Of a stretch of 41,324 nucleotides of DNA, positions 8,996 to 16,358 are shown one piece after another; within the stretch, counting starts at the first letter, position 1, and the number at the start of each line of letters is the position of its first letter. Made by a program: the position numbers and the translations under genes. This DNA comes from Bacteroidia bacterium (GTDB lineage: Bacteria; Bacteroidota; Bacteroidia; AKYH767-A; OLB10), in the NCBI GenBank assembly GCA_016788185.1, contig JAEUTF010000195.1, positions 1-41,324 of the forward strand, written 5' to 3'. The notes under the pieces were generated by a model. It had not been told where the DNA came from, searched no databases, and worked only from the letters and a program-made list of their open reading frames with translations.

Positions 8996-9003
8996 TACTT
9001 TTG
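8996..9003 (+). promoter_or_regulatory. Candidate -7 box of the DUF5606 gene
   Basis: TACTTTTG matches the Bacteroidota -7 consensus TAnnTTTG exactly, but no TTG lies 19 nt upstream. It ends only 12 nt before the first ATG (9016), so the transcript would have a leader of a few nucleotides. Confidence 0.5.
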
Positions 9004-9015
9004 CGCCTCTAATTC

Positions 9016-9600
9016 ATGTCCATGAGCTTCGAAAAAATTATCTCCATCCCCGGTTTGAGCGGCTTGTTTAAAATGGTTGCCCAGATGAGAAACGGGGGAT
9101 TCGTTGTTGAATCATTGACCGATGGCCGTCGTATGCCTGTTTCCGCCATGCAGCGCATCATCATGCTCAAAGATATCGCAGTGTACACCATGGAAGACGA
9201 TATGCCCTTGTACGATGTGTTTAAAAAGATGAAGGAGCAGGATGGCCTGGCCACCGGGGTTTCTCCGAAAGCGGAGCCCGCGGATCTCAAGGCGACCCTG
9301 AAAAAAATATTGCCCGAATTTGACGAGGAGCGTGTGCATGCCTCCGACATACGCAAAATGTTTATCTGGTATAAGCAGGTGAAAGAAATTGTGGGATCGC
9401 CGGAAGCAGAGGCCGCCATGAAAGCGGAAAATGAAGGAGAGGTTCTTGCCGCACCAGTGACGGCGGAAGAAACGGAAGCCGCAGAGCCGGTGAAGAAGAA
9501 AGCCCCTCGTAAGAAGAAGGAAGAAGTTGTAAATGAAGCAGATGCTTCTGCTGAAGAGCCGAAGAAAAAACCGCGCAAAACAGCAAAAGCCAAAGAATAA
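9016..9600 (+). CDS. DUF5606 domain-containing protein
   Basis: 194 residues. The N-terminal part (IISIPGLSGLFKMVAQMRNG, then GFVVESLTDGRRMPVSAMQR) matches the Bacteroidota-specific DUF5606 domain, which looks like a small SH3-like fold followed by a helical segment up to about residue 125. The C-terminal 60 residues are low complexity: Glu/Ala-rich and then Lys-rich (PVKKKAPRKKKEE, KKKPRKTAKAKE), suggesting nucleic-acid or ribosome contact. There is no signal peptide, so it is cytoplasmic. Two ATGs (9016 and 9022) are possible starts; the second fits the domain edge and the short leader better. The function is unknown in the family. It is followed by a terminator and so probably monocistronic. 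Confidence 0.85.
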   Translation: MSMSFEKIISIPGLSGLFKMVAQMRNGGFVVESLTDGRRMPVSAMQRIIMLKDIAVYTMEDDMPLYDVFKKMKEQDGLATGVSPKAEPADLKATLKKILPEFDEERVHASDIRKMFIWYKQVKEIVGSPEAEAAMKAENEGEVLAAPVTAEETEAAEPVKKKAPRKKKEEVVNEADASAEEPKKKPRKTAKAKE

Positions 9601-9619
9601 AACATTAAGATTGGATACG

Positions 9620-9644
9620 AGCCGGCCTGAAGCCGGCTTTTTTT
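9620..9644 (+). terminator. Rho-independent terminator of the DUF5606 gene
   Basis: A 7-bp GC-rich stem (9620-9626 with 9632-9638, 5-nt loop) is followed by a run of Ts, about 20 nt after the stop. Confidence 0.9.
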
Positions 9645-9720
9645 ATGCACAGTTTTTGTGCATGGCAACACCGTCCTGATGCGCTCTGACTTATCTTCGT
9701 ATACCCAAACGCGAAAAGGA

Positions 9721-11439
9721 ATGAGTGAATCATTACTGGCAGAACGGAATTTTCTGCCCTCCGACATTGAAGTCAGTAACTGGCAGCAAATCGAATCGTA
9801 CTTTAAAAAATTACTGGATACTCCACTCAACGACCTGCAGGCCTTGAAACAATGGCTCAGGGACCGTAGTGAACTGGAAGCGTTTTTACAGGAGGATTTG
9901 GGCTGGCGTTATATCCGGATGAGTTGCGATACGGCGAATGAGGAATATGCCGGCGCTTTCAATTTTTTTGTCGGAGAGATACAACCCCGCATTGCACCGC
10001 TCAGCCAGCAACTCGACCTGAAACTGCTGAACAGTACAGCGCTTCCTGAACTCAGTGGCCGTCCCTATGAAATCATGCTGCGTCAGGTGAGAAAACGCGT
10101 GGAGATTTTCCGCGAAGTGAACATCCCCCTCATCGCCGAGTTGCAGCAGAAAGAACAAGAGTATTCGGCCATCACCGGTGCCATGACCGTAGAGGTGGAT
10201 GGTAAGGAAATGACCCTGCAGCAGGCTGCCAATTTTCTGGAGCAGGACAACAGGGAACGACGTGAAGAAGTGTACCGGAAAGTCTTTGCCCGCCGTTTGC
10301 AGGACAAAGACAGGCTGGATGAACTTATGGACGATCTCGTGGCCCGCCGGGATGTCATTGCCCGTAACGCTGATTTCAGCAACTACCGCGATTACATGTT
10401 CGCCAGTCTGGGTCGTTTCGACTATACGCCTGACGATTGCCTTCGCTTTCACGATGCCATCGGAAAGTTTGTTGTTTCTCTGAACAATGAAGTAGAGGAG
10501 CAGCACCGCAAGGAATTGGGACTGGACACCCTGAAGCCCTGGGATGCGGTGGCATCTCCGAAAGGACAGGAGCCGCTACGGCCTTTCTCTTCCGCGGAAG
10601 ACCTGATGGCAAAGACCATCGCCTGCTTCCGTGATATCGATCCTTTTTTAGGGGAGTGCATGATTGAAATGCAGCAGGCAGGTCGCCTCGACCTGGAGTC
10701 CAGAAAGGGGAAAGCGCCGGGAGGCTACAATTACCCGCTCTACGAAACCGGACTTCCGTTCATCTTCATGAACTCCACCAACACCCTGCGTGATCTGGTG
10801 ACCATGGTGCACGAAGGCGGGCACGCCGTGCAATCGATCGTTGATAAGCCGCTGGACCTTGTTGATTTTAAAAATCTGCCCAGCGAAGTGGCGGAACTCG
10901 CTTCCATGTCGATGGAGCTGATTTCAATGGAACATTGGCAGCATTTCTTCAGCAATCCGCTTGAACTGAAAAGAGCCCGGCGTAAACACCTTGAAGATGT
11001 GCTGAAAGGTCTGCCCTGGATTGCCTGCGTGGATGCCTTCCAGCACTGGATGTATACGCATCCCGGACACCGGGCCGGCGAGCGCAGCCAGGCCTGGACG
11101 GAGACCTACCTCCGCTTTTCCGGCCATGTGACCGACTGGAGCGGTCTGGAAGAGATCAGGTCGCTGCTGTGGCAGAAGCAATTGCATATTTATGAGGTGC
11201 CCTTTTACTATGTAGAGTATGGCTTTGCGCAGCTGGGTGCTATCGCCGTGTGGAGGAATTACCGCCTCCGTCCTGCCGAAACCATCCGGCAATACCTCGA
11301 TGCGCTGAAACTGGGTTATACGGCATCGATCGGGGAGGTGTATGAGAAGGCCGGTATACGGTTCGATTTCTCGGATGATTACATCCGCGAATTGACAGCT
11401 TTTGTGAGAGAGGAATGGAAAAAACTTTGTGAAGAGTGA
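9721..11439 (+). CDS. M3 family oligoendopeptidase (PepF-like)
   Basis: 572 residues from the ATG preceding SESLLAERNFLPSD. The frame opens 21 codons earlier at 9658, but those residues do not resemble the family. It is a cytoplasmic zinc metallopeptidase that degrades short peptides. The zinc site is complete: HEGGH with His364 and His368 as ligands and the catalytic Glu between them, and Glu392 in AELASMSME as third ligand, at the position expected for M3. The helical N-terminal half (residues 20-250) resembles the oligoendopeptidase F domain, and GAIAVWRNY near the C-terminus is family-typical. Subfamily M3B (PepF) is favoured over thimet-type by length. No signal peptide. Confidence 0.92.
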   Translation: MSESLLAERNFLPSDIEVSNWQQIESYFKKLLDTPLNDLQALKQWLRDRSELEAFLQEDLGWRYIRMSCDTANEEYAGAFNFFVGEIQPRIAPLSQQLDLKLLNSTALPELSGRPYEIMLRQVRKRVEIFREVNIPLIAELQQKEQEYSAITGAMTVEVDGKEMTLQQAANFLEQDNRERREEVYRKVFARRLQDKDRLDELMDDLVARRDVIARNADFSNYRDYMFASLGRFDYTPDDCLRFHDAIGKFVVSLNNEVEEQHRKELGLDTLKPWDAVASPKGQEPLRPFSSAEDLMAKTIACFRDIDPFLGECMIEMQQAGRLDLESRKGKAPGGYNYPLYETGLPFIFMNSTNTLRDLVTMVHEGGHAVQSIVDKPLDLVDFKNLPSEVAELASMSMELISMEHWQHFFSNPLELKRARRKHLEDVLKGLPWIACVDAFQHWMYTHPGHRAGERSQAWTETYLRFSGHVTDWSGLEEIRSLLWQKQLHIYEVPFYYVEYGFAQLGAIAVWRNYRLRPAETIRQYLDALKLGYTASIGEVYEKAGIRFDFSDDYIRELTAFVREEWKKLCEE

Positions 11440-11586
11440 CAGGGCACCCATCGCCCCACATCCGTATTTTTGATGGAAAGGCCGGCATGCATTTGTATGC
11501 CATTGGTTTTCAGTCATGATTTCTCTTGCAGGACTGTAACCATTTCGCCTGTTTTGCGAATAATAAATGTTAAGAGTGTGAGATCC

Positions 11587-14514
11587 ATGTTTGTTACTGA
11601 CAGCCCCTTGTTCCTGCTTGCCCTTTCCGGCACCTTGCTGTTGGCAGTGGTCGTGCTGTTGGTGTACCTGTCCAAAATGCGTAGGAACAGAAAGGAGGAA
11701 GACTCTTTTGTGACCCTTTTTGAGCAGCAGCCGGAGGCCTGGATCATCATGGACGGCATCAGCCTGAAGGCCATCAAGGCCAACCAGAAAGCCATGAACA
11801 TGTTCGGGATTTACCGCGAACAATTTCTTACGCAACTCAGTTTCCGCAGCATATTCGAGGAGGAACTTTCGGAAGATGAGGCGCAACTTCTGGTCAACGC
11901 CGTCGATAACCAGACCTTTGTAAACAAATTGCTGAATTGCCGCAGCCTGCAAGGCAGGGTGTTCAAGGTCAACGTCAGCATCAGCAGGGTGTACGAGGGA
12001 AATCTCTTTTGCCGTTTTGCCGAGCCCCTGGAGATGGCCATGCCGATGCCGCACACCGACCTCCCTGCTGCCACTGAAGAAGCCCCTGCCGAAAAGGACC
12101 TGCCGGAGGAACCCCGCAGGGATGAATTTCAGGCGCCCCGCAGCCAGATGCCGGTCAGAGAAAGCAGTCCGCTTAGTTCAGGGCTGGTGAAAGCAACCGC
12201 CGATGCCGTGGCCGTAATCGGACTCCACCAGGAGTTTCTGGATGTCAATTCAGCCTTTACCACGCTCACCGGGTATTCGGAAGCAGAACTGAAATCCATC
12301 GGTTTCGATCAGCTGGTGCATCCTTCGGAAGCCCGCCTGCACGAAGAATGGATGCGGCAGTTGCTCGAAGGTAAATACCGTATTTCACGCACCGAGAGAA
12401 AAGTACTGAGGAAAGACGGCAGCACCGCCCAGCTTGAATTTCTGGGCGCCGGTCTCCCGGCCCGCATGGCCGTGGTCATCACCGCCATCGATAACAGCGA
12501 AGCAAGGGCCCGCCAGCAGCTGCTCCTGCAGAACAGAGAAAACCTGTTGGCCCTGGTGGAGAATACCGGCGAAGCCGTCTTGTCGCTCGATGCGCTCGGA
12601 CGCATCACGGTGATCAATCAGCATTACATCAGTTTATTTGAAGCCTCCAGAGGACTTCGCCTGGAAGCCGGCATGGTGTACGAAAACCAGCTGGATGCGG
12701 AAGCCCGCAAAGCCTGGAAAGAGCGGTTCCGCAACGTGCTGCAAGGAATGACGGAGCGTTACCGCGAAGCACTGAAGAATGATCGCGGGGAAGAACTCGT
12801 GTATGAAGTTTTATTGTACCCGGTAAAAGATGAACACGAACTGATCACCGGCGTTTCATTTTCCGGCCGCGACATCACCGAAAGAATCAGCCAGGAGGAA
12901 GCGCTGAAGGATGCCCGCGACAAAGCGGAAATGGCCACGCTGGCCAAGTCGGAGTTCCTGGCCGTCATGAGTCACGAGATCCGCACCCCGCTCAACGGGC
13001 TGATTGGAATTTCGGAACTTCTGAACAGCACCGAACTGGACGATCAGCAGAAGGAATTTGTAGACATCATCCGTCTCAGTGGCGAAGCCCTGTTGCAGGT
13101 GATCAGTGATATCCTCGATTTTTCCAAAATAGAGGCGAGAAAGATGCAGATGGAATACGCCCCTTTCCGTCTGAAAGATGCCGTGGAGGAAACCCTCACT
13201 ATCCTCTCTGGGCGTGCCCGTGAAAAGGGCCTGGAGCTGAAAACGGAGCTCGGCAGCGATGTTCCCGCCGGCATCATGGGCGACAAGGCCCGGCTGCGCC
13301 AGGTGCTCATGAACCTGGTGGGCAATGCCCTCAAGTTCACGGAACGGGGTAGCGTAAGCGTTAGTGTACGAAAGACCCGGGAGCAGCACGGCGAAGTGGA
13401 CCTCGAGTTCAGTGTGAAGGATACCGGGGTGGGCCTGGAGGCCGAACAGGCGGAAAAGCTCTTTACCGCCTTTACGCAGGCCGATCCTTCCACCTACCGT
13501 AAATACGGCGGCAGCGGACTGGGTCTCACCATCTGTAAAATGCTGGTTGACCTCATGGGTGGTAAGATCTGGGTGGAGAGCAGGCTGGGCGAAGGCAGCA
13601 CTTTTTTCTTCACCGTAAAAACGCGCATCGCCCGGACGCCGGAAGCAGGGGAGAAGGATGTGAAAGGGCCGGAGACAAAGCCCGCCGCCGCCAGCCGTTA
13701 CGAAGAACAGGGAGAACTGGCCCGGTTGCATCCGGCCGACATCCTGCTGGTGGAAGACAACGATATCAATCGCCTGCTGGCTTCCAAGCTCTTTGACCGC
13801 CTGGGTTATCGCATCGATACCGCGGCCAACGGCAAGGAGGCTTTTAACGCGGTCGGAAAGCGCAAATACGACCTGGTGTTCATGGACGTGCAAATGCCCG
13901 AGTGGGATGGACTGGAAGCCACACTTCACATCCGAAGCGAAGTGGCCGATGCCCATCAGCCGGTGATCATCGCGATGACAGCCTTTGCCGGCGATGATGA
14001 TAAGGACCTTTGCCGGGATGCCGGAATGGACGATTACATCTCCAAGCCGGTCATCCTGGATGACCTGGAAAGAATGATTGTGAAGTGGTCGCCGGCCGCT
14101 CCCGAAAACCGGCAGGAATCAAGAAAAATGAAAAAATACACCGATAAAGTATCTACAGAAACGCCCCTGATCAATCAGTCCGCCATTCAGCGGCTCATGG
14201 ACATCGGCAAGCAAACCGATCCTGGATTTCTGCAGCAGGTTTTGGAGATGTTCATGAAGCAGGCACCCGAAAACATCGAGGAGATTAAACAGGGCCTCGA
14301 CCGCGGCGATTTGACCGCCATGTGGAAGGCTGCCCATAAACTGAAGGGGACCTGCCTCAACATCGGTGCCGCCAGGTTGTCGGAGGTGTGCCGGGATATT
14401 GAGCGTAAAGGCCGGAACCTCGAAATTGCCGGGCTGCACGGCTTGTGCATGCAACTCGAAAACGATTACCGCGCCACGGTCACGGAACTGAAAAATCTTT
14501 TCCAGTACAATTAA
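11587..14514 (+). CDS. Hybrid sensor histidine kinase/response regulator with PAS, receiver and Hpt domains
   Basis: 975 residues from the ATG before FVTDSPLFLLALSG, chosen because it places one membrane segment (residues 7-28) at the N-terminus; the frame extends 39 codons further upstream without family features. In order: PAS-like (about 35-125), a Pro/Glu-rich linker, PAS (about 200-300), PAS (about 317-435), HisKA with His463 in MSHEIRTPLNG, ATPase domain (565-680; NALKF, DTGVGL, GGSGLGL), receiver (718-828; Asp767 in FMDVQMP, then AMTAF and SKPV), and Hpt (865-970; His917 in AHKLKGTC). The protein therefore holds a complete His-Asp-His relay. It is an ArcB/BarA-like arrangement with cytoplasmic sensing, since only one membrane helix is seen. 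No response regulator gene lies next to it, so its output partner is encoded elsewhere. Confidence 0.92.
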   Translation: MFVTDSPLFLLALSGTLLLAVVVLLVYLSKMRRNRKEEDSFVTLFEQQPEAWIIMDGISLKAIKANQKAMNMFGIYREQFLTQLSFRSIFEEELSEDEAQLLVNAVDNQTFVNKLLNCRSLQGRVFKVNVSISRVYEGNLFCRFAEPLEMAMPMPHTDLPAATEEAPAEKDLPEEPRRDEFQAPRSQMPVRESSPLSSGLVKATADAVAVIGLHQEFLDVNSAFTTLTGYSEAELKSIGFDQLVHPSEARLHEEWMRQLLEGKYRISRTERKVLRKDGSTAQLEFLGAGLPARMAVVITAIDNSEARARQQLLLQNRENLLALVENTGEAVLSLDALGRITVINQHYISLFEASRGLRLEAGMVYENQLDAEARKAWKERFRNVLQGMTERYREALKNDRGEELVYEVLLYPVKDEHELITGVSFSGRDITERISQEEALKDARDKAEMATLAKSEFLAVMSHEIRTPLNGLIGISELLNSTELDDQQKEFVDIIRLSGEALLQVISDILDFSKIEARKMQMEYAPFRLKDAVEETLTILSGRAREKGLELKTELGSDVPAGIMGDKARLRQVLMNLVGNALKFTERGSVSVSVRKTREQHGEVDLEFSVKDTGVGLEAEQAEKLFTAFTQADPSTYRKYGGSGLGLTICKMLVDLMGGKIWVESRLGEGSTFFFTVKTRIARTPEAGEKDVKGPETKPAAASRYEEQGELARLHPADILLVEDNDINRLLASKLFDRLGYRIDTAANGKEAFNAVGKRKYDLVFMDVQMPEWDGLEATLHIRSEVADAHQPVIIAMTAFAGDDDKDLCRDAGMDDYISKPVILDDLERMIVKWSPAAPENRQESRKMKKYTDKVSTETPLINQSAIQRLMDIGKQTDPGFLQQVLEMFMKQAPENIEEIKQGLDRGDLTAMWKAAHKLKGTCLNIGAARLSEVCRDIERKGRNLEIAGLHGLCMQLENDYRATVTELKNLFQYN

Positions 14515-14586
14515 ATACATTGAAAATCAATAGTATAAATCGAACCGCGCTACCGCCGGCATCAAAAAGATTTATAGATAAAATCC

Positions 14587-14616
14587 TTGTTTTAATTAAA
14601 ACCCTGTGTATCTTTG
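14587..14616 (+). promoter_or_regulatory. Promoter of rpsU
   Basis: TTG (14587-14589), 19 nt, then TATCTTTG (14609-14616), an exact match to the Bacteroidota housekeeping promoter. Transcription should start a few bases downstream, giving an AT-rich leader of about 16 nt before the rpsU ATG. Confidence 0.88.
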
Positions 14617-14638
14617 CACTCCAATTAAAAATTCTACA

Positions 14639-14833
14639 ATGATCATTGTTCCGATTAAAGAAAACGAAACCATCGACAAAGCGCTGAAAAAGTACAAGAA
14701 GAAGTTTGAAAAAACCGGTACTGTAAAGCAGCTGCGCGCACGCCAGGCGTTCGAAAAACCTTCAGTTTCCCGTCGTACGGAAATCAAGAAGGCGGTTTAT
14801 CGTAATCACTTGCAGTCGCAGGTTCAGGCTTAA
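14639..14833 (+). CDS. rpsU: 30S ribosomal protein bS21
   Basis: 64 residues, the usual length in Bacteroidota. The sequence (MIIVPIKENETIDKALKKYK) and basic C-terminal helices match bS21, which binds the 30S platform near the anti-Shine-Dalgarno and aids initiation. The start is the ATG at 14639; the frame opens further upstream, but those codons overlap the promoter. It has its own canonical promoter and is followed by a terminator. In Bacteroidota bS21 has been implicated in hiding the anti-Shine-Dalgarno; that is family knowledge and not visible here. Confidence 0.96.
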   Translation: MIIVPIKENETIDKALKKYKKKFEKTGTVKQLRARQAFEKPSVSRRTEIKKAVYRNHLQSQVQA

Positions 14834-14856
14834 TTCAGCCTTCCCACATACTTCTC

Positions 14857-14888
14857 AATCCGGGTTCCCATGGAGCCCGGATTTTTAT
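14857..14888 (+). terminator. Rho-independent terminator of rpsU
   Basis: An 8-bp stem (14857-14864 with 14876-14883) can be extended by inner pairs and is followed by a T-rich tract. It lies about 24 nt after the rpsU stop. Confidence 0.85.
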
Positions 14889-14991
14889 TTTTCCGCTGTT
14901 TGATGCTTTTCGCCGTTTTCATGCGTATCTTTAGCAGGCAATGCAATAAAGTCTATTCTTTTTCATTATTCTGATCGGGGTCCAAGAGCGT

Positions 14992-15891
14992 ATGAACAGC
15001 GAACACGAAGATTTTATTTCTTACCTGAGGCATGAAAAGCGGTCATCTGAACACACCGTGACGGCCTACCACACCGACCTGAAGCAGTTTTTTGATTACC
15101 TGGAGCAGGAATACCAGCTCCAATCACCGGCAGAAGCAAGTCATTTCATCATCCGTTCCTGGATCGTTTCGCTGATGGAACAGGGTCTGGATCCGCGTTC
15201 GGTCAATCGTAAAATCACCACCCTGCGCACGCTCTACCGTTTCCTCGTCAGAAGCGGAAAAATTCAGCGGAACCCGATGCTGAAAGTGCAGGCTCCAAAA
15301 ACCCGCAAAAAGCTTCCCGAGTACGTGGATGAACAGAAAATGGACCGGCTCTTTGCGCTGGAAAGCGGGGAGGAATACAATTTTGAAAATTTCCGGAACC
15401 TCCTGATTCTTGATTTCTTTTACCGCACCGGGGTGCGTCTGTCTGAACTGATCGGTTTGAAAGTGAGTGATGTGAACCTCTATAATCTGACGATCACGGT
15501 ACTGGGAAAAAGAAACAAAGTCAGGCAAATTCCCATTACCCTTTCCTTTAAAAATCTGCTTGAAAAATACCTGGCGGAACGGGAAGCCTTTTTGCAGGTG
15601 CAGGGTACAACTCACCCGTATTTCTTCGTGGGAAACAACGGTAACCAAATGTATCCCGGATTCGTTTACCGCATAGTGAAAAGCAGCATCAGCAGGGTAT
15701 CCACCGGTCAGAAAAGAAGTCCTCACGTATTGAGGCACAGTTTTGCTACGGCCATGCTCAATCACGGGGCCGACATCAATGCCATCAAAGAAATCCTGGG
15801 GCACAGCAGCCTTGCGGCCACCCAGGTGTACACGCACAATTCCATCGAAAAATTAAAGGAAGTCTACAAACAGGCTTTCCCCAAAGCATAA
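14992..15891 (+). CDS. xerC: Tyrosine recombinase XerC/XerD
   Basis: 299 residues, the normal Xer length. The N-terminal SAM-like DNA-binding domain spans about 1-90 and the catalytic domain about 105-295. All catalytic residues are present: Arg149 (TGVRLSEL), Lys173 (LGKRNK), His245 and Arg248 (HVLRHSF), His271 (LGHSS) and the nucleophile Tyr280 (TQVYTH). It resolves chromosome dimers at dif. It sits between rpsU and hpf, the usual place in Bacteroidota, so it is the housekeeping enzyme and not a mobile-element integrase; C and D types cannot be separated by eye. A -7-like element TATCTTTA (14926-14933) may provide a promoter. Confidence 0.9.
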   Translation: MNSEHEDFISYLRHEKRSSEHTVTAYHTDLKQFFDYLEQEYQLQSPAEASHFIIRSWIVSLMEQGLDPRSVNRKITTLRTLYRFLVRSGKIQRNPMLKVQAPKTRKKLPEYVDEQKMDRLFALESGEEYNFENFRNLLILDFFYRTGVRLSELIGLKVSDVNLYNLTITVLGKRNKVRQIPITLSFKNLLEKYLAEREAFLQVQGTTHPYFFVGNNGNQMYPGFVYRIVKSSISRVSTGQKRSPHVLRHSFATAMLNHGADINAIKEILGHSSLAATQVYTHNSIEKLKEVYKQAFPKA

Positions 15892-15909
15892 TATTTAAAA
15901 CGTATAACT

Positions 15910-16209
15910 ATGAAAGTGAAAGTTCAATCGATCCATTTCGATGCTGACCGCAAATTACTTCAGTTTGTGGAGGAGAAAGTGGACAAGCTGGCACAATTTT
16001 ACGAAGCCATTATTGAGAGTGAAGTATTTCTGAGGATTGATAAATCCGATGTAAAAGGAAATAAAATTGCGGAAATACGGATTGCCACGCCCGGGAAAAC
16101 ACTCTTTGCCAAAGAGCAGTGCAAGACCTTTGAGGAAGCTACCGACAATGCCGTGGAAGCGCTCCGTAAACAAATCACCAAGCACAAGGAAAAGCAGCGT
16201 GGGGACTGA
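15910..16209 (+). CDS. hpf: Ribosome hibernation-promoting factor HPF/RaiA (short form)
   Basis: 99 residues, the short form without the C-terminal dimerisation domain of long HPF. The N-terminus MKVKVQSIHFDADRKLL and the KVDKLAQFYE helix match the S30AE family. It binds the 30S decoding centre in slow growth and protects idle ribosomes. It begins 18 nt after xerC and is followed by a terminator, so the two likely form one operon. Confidence 0.92.
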   Translation: MKVKVQSIHFDADRKLLQFVEEKVDKLAQFYEAIIESEVFLRIDKSDVKGNKIAEIRIATPGKTLFAKEQCKTFEEATDNAVEALRKQITKHKEKQRGD

Positions 16210-16228
16210 TCCTGCCTGATACCACACG

Positions 16229-16256
16229 AGCCCGCTGATTCAGCGGGCTTTTTTTT
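16229..16256 (+). terminator. Rho-independent terminator after hpf
   Basis: An 8-bp GC-rich stem (16229-16236 with 16242-16249, 5-nt loop) is followed directly by a run of Ts. It closes the xerC-hpf unit. Confidence 0.92.
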
Positions 16257-16358
16257 GCCTTTTTTTAGGCTAAGGTGATGCAGGTTTCGGCTGAATTTCC
16301 TTGATGCCCCCGGAATTTTTATTTACTTAGCAGGTATCTAAACTATACCGGTACGCTC

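Noticed and set aside
10924-12054. A minus-strand frame covering the M3 peptidase end and the kinase start
   Set aside because: It crosses two real genes and their intergenic gap with no recognisable domain.
14992-15891. A phage or genomic-island integrase
   Set aside because: It sits between rpsU and hpf in the standard core order, has Xer length, and no attachment-site repeats or mobile genes are near.
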